This document shows positions 1 to 5,937 of a DNA stretch of 9,530 bases, piece by piece (the first letter of the stretch is position 1; each line of letters opens with the position of its first letter). Location of the stretch: positions 1-9,530 of the forward strand of contig JASHWB010000472.1 of the NCBI GenBank assembly GCA_030044295.1, given 5' to 3'. The notes beneath the pieces were generated by a model. That model was not told the DNA's origin, did not search any database, and saw only the letters and a list, made by a program, of their open reading frames with translations. Source of the DNA: Candidatus Acidiferrales bacterium. Its GTDB lineage: Bacteria > Acidobacteriota > Terriglobia > Acidiferrales > UBA7541. The translations under genes were made by a program, and so were the position numbers.

Positions 1-1114
1 CAGGCGTAAGCAACAGTTCGGCATCCAACCGTGCTCCAAGAATACCCGCCTGCTCACTTCGATAGACGTGGTAGCCAGCCAAATCGGTTTCCACGTTGAC
101 GGTCCAGGAAAGGTCGACGCGCGCGGCCCCGCCCGACGCTGCGGGAACAAAGATGCCGATCAGGCCAGTGGGAGCGGCGGGAGGGAAGACGTCACGCGGA
201 GTGATCGTCAGAAAATTCGAGTCGGCGGACTCGATTGCGACGCCGGAGTAGTTGACAAGGCTTCGCACGGAATACACGTACATTTTGCCGAATTCGACGT
301 GGGTGTCGCTGAAGCCAGGCGAGCTGGATTCGCCTATGTTCACAAGCGGCGTTTGCAGCGCCGGGGGAGAGGGCGCGGTGCCAGGCAAGGGAGCAGAGGC
401 CGGAGGCGATGCACCTGTTTCCGAGCTCGCGGGCAGATTTGATTGTGCTTCACCGCGATAGATTCGATATGCGAGAAGCGGCGGGGCCGTGCCAACCGGG
501 GTGCGCTCCGGCGCGGTCCACGTAAGCACGACGGCGGAGGGAGTTACTTCGGCCTTCAGGTCGGAAACACGCTCGGGGGCGGGATAAATTCGGGAGGCCG
601 CTATGTCCGAGGGCGCGGAGAGTTTCCTAGCCGAAACGCTCGTACGCACCGAATAAACGACGATGCTATCCGGATGAGCCGTGAAATCGGCTGCGTCTAG
701 GCGATCGAGATAGCGAAACTGGCCGCGTAGCGTATATTGCGGTACGAGGTCCGACGGAATGGTAGTCAGAAGAGCTGGCCGCTTCGGCGAGACCGGATGT
801 GACTCGCCTGCGGCCAGAACGGCTTCGAAATCGCGATAGATCTCGACTGTCGGAGGGTGTTGGAGCGGCGCTCCGCCCAGGGAAGCTTGCGGCATGGTGA
901 AGGTAAGGAGCACGCTGTTTCCAGTTTGCGAGGCCGCCAGATCCGAGACCGTTTCCGGCACGGGAGGTTTCCGCGCGGACGGCTCGCCGGGCGAGGCGCA
1001 ACCGGCAATAACCAGCGCAAATGCAAGTGTCGTTACAACGAGCGAGGCCGTTGCAGACTTGAAGTCCGAAAGGCTGGGTGACGAGCGGCGAGACAATTCC
1101 AAGTTTCGCGTCAT
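1..1114 (-). CDS. Lipoprotein with fibronectin type III-like domains (3' end outside window)
   Basis: An open frame runs without a stop from the ATG at 1114 to the window edge, giving about 371 visible residues; the C-terminus is missing. The N-terminus is basic (RR at 9-10), followed by a hydrophobic segment at about 24-38 and a lipobox ending IAGC with Cys39, so the product is probably a signal-peptidase II lipoprotein anchored in an envelope membrane. The rest resembles repeated fibronectin III modules: one at about 48-165, one starting near PERVSDLKAEVTPS and containing VVLTWTAPE and YRIYRGE, and a third starting near PAAPTGLIGIF with the strands VDLSWT and AGYHVYRS before the cut. The second module carries a Pro/Ala/Ser-rich insert. 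It starts 17 bp after the hslU stop with no strong Shine-Dalgarno, so it probably shares the hslVU transcript. FN3 modules bind proteins or sugars in other systems; no specific role can be read here. Confidence 0.82.
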   Translation of the reverse strand, partial: MTRNLELSRRSSPSLSDFKSATASLVVTTLAFALVIAGCASPGEPSARKPPVPETVSDLAASQTGNSVLLTFTMPQASLGGAPLQHPPTVEIYRDFEAVLAAGESHPVSPKRPALLTTIPSDLVPQYTLRGQFRYLDRLDAADFTAHPDSIVVYSVRTSVSARKLSAPSDIAASRIYPAPERVSDLKAEVTPSAVVLTWTAPERTPVGTAPPLLAYRIYRGEAQSNLPASSETGASPPASAPLPGTAPSPPALQTPLVNIGESSSPGFSDTHVEFGKMYVYSVRSLVNYSGVAIESADSNFLTITPRDVFPPAAPTGLIGIFVPAASGGAARVDLSWTVNVETDLAGYHVYRSEQAGILGARLDAELLLTP

Positions 1115-1131
1115 CGTCGCCGTGTGTGCCT

Positions 1132-2562
1132 TTAGAGGATGTAGCGGCTGAGATCCTGGTCCTTCACGATATTCGCGAGCTGCTTTTGGACGTACGCCGC
1201 GTCCACTTTGACGGTTTTCTTCTTCAGTTCGGGCGCGTCAAAGGAGATTTCCTCGAGCACGCGTTCGAGAATCGTGTGCAGGCGTCGCGCGCCGATATTC
1301 TCGGTCTGCTCGTTAACGGTAGCAGCGAAGCGAGCGACTGCAGCGATGGAATCCTCGGTGAAGGTGAGCTTCAGCCCTTCCGTATCGAGCAGGGCAGTGT
1401 ACTGCTTGATGAGCGCGTTTTTCGGCTCCGTTAGGATACGAATGAAGTCGGCTTCAGTGAGCGAGCTGAGCTCGACGCGAATCGGGAAGCGGCCTTGCAA
1501 CTCCGGAATCAGTTCCGACGGTTTCGAAGTGTGGAACGCGCCGGCAGCAATAAACAGAATGTGATCGGTGCGAACCATGCCATAGCGCGTGTTGACAGTG
1601 GTGCCTTCGACGATCGGGAGAATGTCGCGCTGCACGCCTTCGCGAGAAACATCGGGGCCGTGGCCCGATTCGCGTCCGGCGATTTTGTCGATCTCGTCGA
1701 TGAACAAAATTCCCATCTGCTCCACGCGCTCGACGGCCACGCGGGTGACCTGATCCATATCAATCAAGCGGTTTTCCTCTTCCTGGATCAAGTAGTCGAA
1801 TGCTTCGGAGACGGTCATCTTGCGCTTCTTCTTTTGCTGTCCGAACATGCCGGAAAGCATGTCCTTGACGTTGATGTCCATCTCCTCGACGCCCTGATTG
1901 GTGATGATCTCGAATGCCGGCATGGAGCGCTCGCGGACCTCGACTTCGACGAGGCGCTGATCGAGCTTGCCTTCGCGAAGTTGGGCGCGGAGCTTTTCGC
2001 GCGTGCGTTGGGTCTGTTCGCGGCGCTGGGCCTCGGTGGGGCCATTCGGCTCAGTTGGTGGAGGGGACGAAGGCAATAGCAAATCGAGCAGGCGCTCTTC
2101 CGCTGCTTGCTCGGCGCGCTCGGCGACCTCGTCGAGTTTTTCTTCACGGACCATATCGATGGCCGTTTCTACAAGGTCGCGGACCATGGATTCCACGTCG
2201 CGGCCGACGTACCCTACTTCAGTGTATTTCGACGCTTCGACTTTGACGAAGGGGCAGCCTGCAAGGCGAGCGAGACGGCGCGCGATTTCCGTCTTACCCA
2301 CGCCGGTGGGGCCGATCATCAGAATGTTTTTCGGCAGGACGTCTTCCGCCATCTCGGCCGGCAATTTTTGGCGGCGAACGCGATTGCGAAGAGCGATGGC
2401 AACTGCCTTCTTCGCCGCCTGCTGGCCGACGATGTATTTATCCAATTCGGCGACGATCTCGCGCGGCGTGAGTTCGTCGAATGAGGGCATCGGTTCAGGC
2501 TCGGCTGCTTGCTGTTCTCCGGACAAGTAGATCACCATGTCTTTCTCCGGCTTGCCGCTCAT
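1132..2562 (-). CDS. hslU: ATP-dependent protease ATPase subunit HslU (ClpY)
   Basis: HslU is the AAA+ unfoldase that caps the HslV peptidase in the cytoplasm and feeds unfolded substrates into it. The 476-residue product shows Walker A GPTGVGKT at about 84-91, the pore-loop motif GYVG at about 117-120, a Glu/Arg-rich I domain at roughly 140-260 with a Pro-rich stretch, and Walker B LFIDEID at about 286-292. It ends in DLSRYIL, the conserved tail that inserts into HslV to activate it, so the gene is complete. The frame stays open upstream to 2601, but the ATG at 2562 is preferred: it overlaps the hslV stop in an ATGA arrangement, and the 13 extra upstream residues are just hslV's end read in another frame. 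Only a weak purine run (GAAGAAG) precedes it, which fits translational coupling to hslV. The stop lies 17 bp before the FN3 lipoprotein start. Confidence 0.97.
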   Translation of the reverse strand: MSGKPEKDMVIYLSGEQQAAEPEPMPSFDELTPREIVAELDKYIVGQQAAKKAVAIALRNRVRRQKLPAEMAEDVLPKNILMIGPTGVGKTEIARRLARLAGCPFVKVEASKYTEVGYVGRDVESMVRDLVETAIDMVREEKLDEVAERAEQAAEERLLDLLLPSSPPPTEPNGPTEAQRREQTQRTREKLRAQLREGKLDQRLVEVEVRERSMPAFEIITNQGVEEMDINVKDMLSGMFGQQKKKRKMTVSEAFDYLIQEEENRLIDMDQVTRVAVERVEQMGILFIDEIDKIAGRESGHGPDVSREGVQRDILPIVEGTTVNTRYGMVRTDHILFIAAGAFHTSKPSELIPELQGRFPIRVELSSLTEADFIRILTEPKNALIKQYTALLDTEGLKLTFTEDSIAAVARFAATVNEQTENIGARRLHTILERVLEEISFDAPELKKKTVKVDAAYVQKQLANIVKDQDLSRYIL

Positions 2563-3110
2563 ACTTCTTCGACGCTGAAATTCGCGTTGGTATAGATGCA
2601 AATGTCAGCAGCGATGCGCATGGCTTCCTGGGCGATATCCTTGGCGCTCAGCTTGGAATTTTTCGCCAAGGCGCGAGCTGCGGCAACCGCGTAGTTGCCG
2701 CCGGAGCCGATGGCGCAGACGCCGTCGTCCGGTTCGATCACGTCGCCATTGCCCGATAGCAGGAAAGTGTTCTTCGGATCCGCGACGAGCAGCAGAGCAT
2801 CGAGGTGACGCAGCGAACGGTCCGTGCGCCACTCCTTTGCCAGTTCCACGGCGGCACGCGGAAGATTGCCGTGAAATTCCTGGAGCTTGTTTTCGAAACG
2901 CGAGAAGAGCGAAAGCGCGTCGGCGGTGCTGCCGGCGAAACCCGCGACGATTTTGTCGTTATAAAGGCGGCGTATTTTCTTGGCGCTGTGCTTGATCACT
3001 GCGTCGCCCAGAGTAACCTGCCCGTCGGCGGCGAGCACCACTTTATTATCCTTGCGCACGCAGAGGACCGTGGTGCCGTGCATCTGCTGAGCTTGCCGGG
3101 TCGTTTGCAT
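2559..3110 (-). CDS. hslV: ATP-dependent protease proteolytic subunit HslV (ClpQ)
   Basis: HslV is a proteasome-beta-like threonine peptidase that forms a double hexamer and degrades proteins unfolded by HslU. The 183-residue product has a propeptide of about 12 residues ending in HG, so autoprocessing should expose Thr13 of TTVLCVRKD as the nucleophile. Family residues line up: Asp29 in AADGQ, Lys45 in KKIRRLYND (equivalent to Lys33 of the mature E. coli enzyme), and the GSGGNYA motif with the active-site Ser. The mature chain would be about 171 residues, normal for the family. The start at 3110 is the longest; a second ATG at 3083 (codon 10, giving MHGTT) would also leave a processable N-terminus. 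A TATAAT box lies just upstream, so hslV probably heads the unit with hslU (4-bp overlap) and the FN3 lipoprotein. Confidence 0.97.
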   Translation of the reverse strand: MQTTRQAQQMHGTTVLCVRKDNKVVLAADGQVTLGDAVIKHSAKKIRRLYNDKIVAGFAGSTADALSLFSRFENKLQEFHGNLPRAAVELAKEWRTDRSLRHLDALLLVADPKNTFLLSGNGDVIEPDDGVCAIGSGGNYAVAAARALAKNSKLSAKDIAQEAMRIAADICIYTNANFSVEEV

Positions 3111-3116
3111 CGGACG

Positions 3117-3144
3117 ATTATACTCCGCGACTCGCGAATGAAAA
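3117..3144 (-). promoter_or_regulatory. Putative sigma-70 promoter of hslV
   Basis: Read on the minus strand, a perfect -10 hexamer TATAAT (3122-3117) follows a -35-like TTTTCA (3144-3139, 4 of 6 to consensus) with a 16-bp spacer. Only six bases separate the -10 box from the ATG at 3110, so transcription would be expected to start at or next to that ATG. If so, either the mRNA is leaderless from 3110 or translation starts at the second ATG (3083) with a leader of about 27 nt. A purine run GCGGAG overlaps the -10 but is 12 bases from the ATG, rather far for a Shine-Dalgarno. Confidence 0.55.
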
Positions 3145-3241
3145 AACCGCTGGCCTGGGCGTGGGTCACGAAGTAAACGGCTGGGGAGAGGTAGGAAGCG
3201 AAGGTCACCAGAGCGCAGGAGATGGGAAGAGCAAAATTACG

Positions 3242-4183
3242 CTACCAATCCGGGTTCGACGATGGGTTCTTGCCGCTATTGGAGCCGGTATTGCTGGAGC
3301 CATTGTTATTGGAGCTGCTGTCCTGATTCTTATCTTTGTGCTTCTGTTGGGCTTCTTTTTTGCGTTCTTTCTTTCCGATTTTGGCCCAGCGTTCGTCCAA
3401 AGATTCCTTGGTAAAGAAGGAATCGGCTAGGTCGGTATTGTAATCGCACTTCGCGAAAAAGGCGTGAAACACCTTCATATTGTTGCGTTCGCGCTCGAGC
3501 TGGAGGGCGGTCTGTATGCCTTGCATCTGGTGATAGTCGGAAAAGACATCGACTTCCTGGCTGTCCAGCTGCGTTTTTGGATCGCGAGTCTCGACGACTT
3601 CCTGAATCGGCAGGTGAGTAGCTTGGGCAAACGCGATGCGAATGGTCCGATTATCGCTATCCACCAATTCGACCCAGTCAACTTGCTTCAGTTGGACGAT
3701 ATCCGGACCCGCATAGCGGAAAATCATGCCGCTCTCGTGAATGCGATGGCGGAGAATGTTGGCGATGTCGTTCAAATTAGCCTGCTGGAATTCTTCCACA
3801 TCGGAAGGCGGGGCCTCCGAAACGCCGCCGCGATCGAGCACCCAACCTTGCTTGCCGTTGTACACTTGGATGATATTGCGTTTGGGAAGATTTTCCTGAC
3901 GCTCTTTATCGGGCGGGATCGAGTAGTCGATGAAGCGCTCGAAACCGGTGACCGCGCCGGAGTGGTCGAATTGGCCAATGGTGCCGGTGCAAGTGGCATC
4001 GTGAAGGTTGAGATAGGCTTGACCGCCGAGCGCATCGATGCCCGCCTGCAGAATCTGTTTAGCCTTAGCCGTGCTTTGATCCGGCATCAGGACTTCGTCA
4101 TCCTGCGCGCTTGCGGGAAGTGACGCGGCCAAGGCGGCGAAACAAAATGCCAAGCCAAGGGCGAACCAAAGTTTCATTCGCAC
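3242..4183 (-). CDS. Exported LolA/LolB-like protein with Ser/Asn/Gly-rich tail
   Basis: The 313-residue product starts with a classic type I signal peptide: charged MRMK, a hydrophobic core and an ASA site with cleavage expected before Gln27. The body (about 35-260) looks like the outer-membrane-lipoprotein-sorting (LolA/LolB-like) beta fold: AKQILQAGIDALGG, NGKQGWVLDRGG and FSDYHQMQGIQ resemble its pattern of a modified-substrate readout followed by a pathway-of-use strand. This is a fold-level impression, not a firm family assignment. Two Cys (in ATCTGT and AKCDYN) could form a disulfide. The C-terminus is a Lys-rich stretch (KKERKKEAQQKHKDK) followed by about 25 residues of almost only Ser, Asn and Gly, encoded by a degenerate 15-bp repeat. 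The GTG at 4183 is chosen because AGAGGAG sits 7 bases upstream; the ATG at 4177 would be 13 bases from it. It lies between the C26 hydrolase and hslV, with gaps of 215 and 131 bp, so it is probably transcribed on its own. Substrate unknown. Confidence 0.85.
   Translation of the reverse strand: MRMKLWFALGLAFCFAALAASLPASAQDDEVLMPDQSTAKAKQILQAGIDALGGQAYLNLHDATCTGTIGQFDHSGAVTGFERFIDYSIPPDKERQENLPKRNIIQVYNGKQGWVLDRGGVSEAPPSDVEEFQQANLNDIANILRHRIHESGMIFRYAGPDIVQLKQVDWVELVDSDNRTIRIAFAQATHLPIQEVVETRDPKTQLDSQEVDVFSDYHQMQGIQTALQLERERNNMKVFHAFFAKCDYNTDLADSFFTKESLDERWAKIGKKERKKEAQQKHKDKNQDSSSNNNGSSNTGSNSGKNPSSNPDW
3276..3320 (-). repeat. Degenerate 15-bp tandem repeat, three copies, inside the LolA-like gene
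   Basis: Three adjacent 15-bp units (3276-3290, 3291-3305, 3306-3320) share a core of TGGAGC on the plus strand. They keep the reading frame and encode five-residue units made of Ser, Asn, Gly and one Thr in the protein's C-terminal tail. Unit length divisible by three means that gain or loss of a unit would change tail length without a frameshift. Confidence 0.6.
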
Positions 4184-4398
4184 AGAACGACTCCTCTGCT
4201 GTTGATGCTAAAAACGCCAGCCGTAAGGCTTACCTCGGTCGAGAGAGTTGGCCTCAACGTCTCACTTCCGCTCCAGCGCGGCGACGCACTTAACAAGATG
4301 GCGCTGCTCGCCATTCGGTTGTAATGCCGCTCAGCGCAAACGCGCTGTTATACGCGTCGAAGGCGCTGGTCTGGCCCGAGTTTCACGAACCGGCAGGA
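4184..4398. other. Intergenic region between C26 hydrolase and LolA-like gene
   Basis: This 215-bp gap has no credible gene. It contains a perfect 6-bp inverted repeat with a 4-base loop (4332-4347, CAGCGC-AAAC-GCGCTG) that lacks a following T-run, so it is not a standard terminator. Next to the downstream gene is a short T-run on the minus strand (about 4209-4213) after a weak AGCC/GGCT stem. I could not place a convincing promoter for the LolA-like gene. Confidence 0.5.
4191..4197 (-). promoter_or_regulatory. Shine-Dalgarno site of the LolA-like gene
   Basis: AGAGGAG on the minus strand, exactly seven bases before the GTG at 4183. Its spacing decides the start in favour of this GTG over the ATG six bases further in. 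Confidence 0.7.
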
Positions 4399-5208
4399 TC
4401 AGGCGCCGGTCGGAACGTTGCGCGCCGCCTGGACCAATCCTTTAAAAAGCGACTGGCCCAGGGGATCGGTTACGGCCATACGCTCGGGGTGCCACTGAAC
4501 TCCGACCACCCAATTGGCGTCGCCAGTCCATTCGACCGCCTCGACGACTCCGTCCGGTGCGCGCGCGATCACGCGCAGCTCGCGGCCCGCTTCACGAATC
4601 GACTGGTGATGCGAACTGTTTACGCGCACTTCGCCGGTAGTTCTAGCCAGGATTGCAAGCTTGGAATCAGCGGCAAAGGCCACGGTATGGAAAACCTCCG
4701 GGGCGAGTTTCTCGTTGCTAGTCTCGTGATCGATCGAGGTTTTAAGTTCGCTGGGAATATCCTGTACCAGCGCGCCCCCGAGAAAAACGTTGAGGCTTTG
4801 GATGCCATAGCAGATTGCGAGGAGCGGCTTTTGTTCGCCAAAACAATGCCTGAGTAGCGCCCAATCCGTGCCCTCACGGTGTGGATCGGGGTCGGAAGCC
4901 TCCGAATGGCGCGCAGCGCTAAACCGGGACGGATCGACATCCGCGGGGCTGCCGGTCAGCAGCACGCCATCGAGCGTTGCGGCGATCTTCTCCAGATGAT
5001 CAACGGAAAGCCCGAGTGATAAAACGACCGGCTCAGCGCCGGCCGCGCGCAGCGAATGCGTGTACGGCTCAATCTTGGCGAATTCCCCGGCAAGTTCTTC
5101 TTTTCGCGTGCGGTAGGGAAGACCAATGCGGGGATTGAAGCTTCCATCTTGACGCATCAACATGATCGTACCATCGAGGGGGCCGCGGGCAAAGCAGCTC
5201 ACGCGCAC
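4399..5208 (-). CDS. Peptidase C26 / gamma-glutamyl-gamma-aminobutyrate hydrolase-like protein
   Basis: The product (269 residues from the GTG at 5208) belongs to the class I glutamine-amidotransferase-like hydrolases that cleave gamma-glutamyl amide bonds, as PuuD does with gamma-glutamyl-GABA in putrescine breakdown. The triad is visible: Cys133 in AICYGIQSLN, and His240 and Glu242 in VQWHPE. Supporting motifs are DGVLLTGSPADVDP, the LGGALVQD strand after the nucleophile, and VNSSHHQS. Family members usually have Arg or Gly-type residues after the Cys and GG in the first motif; Tyr and GSPA here are mild departures. The start is uncertain: the first 15 residues are unlike the family, and ATGs at 5163 or 5157 put the IGLPYRT strand at the usual distance from the N-terminus, but none has a clear Shine-Dalgarno. 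It follows ruvA by 48 bp and may share its transcript. No putrescine genes are nearby, so the true gamma-glutamyl substrate is unknown. Confidence 0.88.
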   Translation of the reverse strand: MRVSCFARGPLDGTIMLMRQDGSFNPRIGLPYRTRKEELAGEFAKIEPYTHSLRAAGAEPVVLSLGLSVDHLEKIAATLDGVLLTGSPADVDPSRFSAARHSEASDPDPHREGTDWALLRHCFGEQKPLLAICYGIQSLNVFLGGALVQDIPSELKTSIDHETSNEKLAPEVFHTVAFAADSKLAILARTTGEVRVNSSHHQSIREAGRELRVIARAPDGVVEAVEWTGDANWVVGVQWHPERMAVTDPLGQSLFKGLVQAARNVPTGA

Positions 5209-5256
5209 ATATTACGAGGCCGAGCGTGTTTTCCAGAGTGAAGGGAATCGCTCACT

Positions 5257-5868
5257 TCAGCGTGCGGTTTTCTGCGTCGCCGAACTGCCTAGGATTTGAA
5301 GGCAAGACCGCAGTAGCTTCTCAAAATCGCCAGAGCCGCTGGCGCGTGATTGCTCGACGACTCGTTCGACAGAACGGTCGTCGTATCCCAAGTTCGTCAG
5401 GGCTGACGCCACGTCCGATTCGACTTGCGAGCGCGTAGCTAACTTTCCAGCTCCCGGAACGTCGACGGCTGTGAGCTTATCGCGTAGCTCCACCACGATA
5501 CGCTCGGCTGTTTTCTTGCCCACTCCCGGAATACGCACGAGCTGCGCCAGATCACCCTTGCGAATCGCGGGCACCAGCTCTTCGACTCCCATTCCAGAAA
5601 GAATTTTCAGCGCCAGCGACGGCCCGACGCCTGACGCGGAAATCAGCAGCTCGAAGCATTGCTTCTCGCGGGCGGTCAGGAATCCGTAGAGCGCGAGCTG
5701 ATCCTCGCGCACGTGTGTGTAGATCAGCAGAGTTGCATCTTGATGGAGCGCGCCCAGCTCGGCGAACGTGGAAAGCGGAATCTGCACCTGATAGCCGACT
5801 CCGCTAACATCGATGAGCACCTGGTTCGGGCGTTTGTCGGCGAGCTTGCCGCGCAGGAGGCCAATCAT
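5257..5868 (-). CDS. ruvA: Holliday junction branch migration protein RuvA
   Basis: RuvA binds four-way DNA junctions as a tetramer and loads the RuvB motor for branch migration in recombinational repair. The product is 203 residues, the same length as E. coli RuvA, and complete. Domain I (about 1-63) opens with MIGLLRGKL and contains VREDQLALYGF, whose Glu55 and Asp56 match the acidic pin at the junction centre. Domain II has two helix-hairpin-helix motifs, SGVGPSLALKIL (about 79-90) and IPGVGKKTAERIV (about 113-125). A flexible linker (about 134-148) leads to domain III (about 150-195), with ALTNLGYDD, which contacts RuvB. Neither ruvB nor ruvC is in this window. It stands behind its own promoter in a 69-bp gap after the aldolase, and its ATG has no Shine-Dalgarno. 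Confidence 0.97.
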   Translation of the reverse strand: MIGLLRGKLADKRPNQVLIDVSGVGYQVQIPLSTFAELGALHQDATLLIYTHVREDQLALYGFLTAREKQCFELLISASGVGPSLALKILSGMGVEELVPAIRKGDLAQLVRIPGVGKKTAERIVVELRDKLTAVDVPGAGKLATRSQVESDVASALTNLGYDDRSVERVVEQSRASGSGDFEKLLRSCLQILGSSATQKTAR

Positions 5869-5877
5869 AGTCGAGCG

Positions 5878-5906
5878 ATTATCGATTAGCGTCTCTGACG
5901 TGTCAA
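5878..5906 (-). promoter_or_regulatory. Near-consensus sigma-70 promoter of ruvA
   Basis: On the minus strand a perfect -35 TTGACA (5906-5901) is followed by an optimal 17-bp spacer and a -10 GATAAT (5883-5878, 5 of 6 to consensus). It lies wholly in the gap between the aldolase stop and the ruvA ATG. Only nine bases separate the -10 box from the ATG at 5868, so transcription should start about two to four bases before the ATG, giving an essentially leaderless ruvA mRNA. No LexA-type site was recognised. Confidence 0.72.
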
Positions 5907-5937
5907 ACCGCAGCTTCCGCGCAACCGCAGAGATGGT

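Noticed and set aside
666..1026. Minus-strand ORFs of 111 and 86 residues near the lipoprotein
   Set aside because: They are alternative frames of the FN3 lipoprotein gene; the third minus frame is open from 1114 to the edge and has the signal peptide and lipobox.
1495..2530. Plus-strand ORFs of 187 and 194 residues
   Set aside because: Both are shadows opposite hslU, whose Walker motifs and activating tail fix the true strand and frame.
2563..2601. Upstream extension of hslU to a start at 2601
   Set aside because: The added 13 residues overlap the end of hslV and are absent from the family; the ATG at 2562 in the ATGA overlap is the better start.
3123..3160. T-run (3141-3146, minus strand) as a terminator after the LolA-like gene
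   Set aside because: No convincing stem precedes it, and the run overlaps the proposed -35 of the hslV promoter.
3161..3430. Plus-strand ORF of 89 residues with a strongly hydrophobic, membrane-like segment
   Set aside because: It lies antisense to the Lys/Ser/Asn-rich tail of the LolA-like gene; the complement of such codons automatically reads as Leu, Ile, Val and Phe. It has no own ribosome-binding site, and the minus-strand gene is clearly real.
3464..4123. Plus-strand ORF of 219 residues
   Set aside because: It is antisense to the body of the LolA-like gene, which has a signal peptide and a well-spaced Shine-Dalgarno. The antisense product matches nothing I recognise.
4332..4347. Hairpin CAGCGC-AAAC-GCGCTG as a terminator after the C26 gene
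   Set aside because: The stem is only 6 bp and no T-run follows on either strand.
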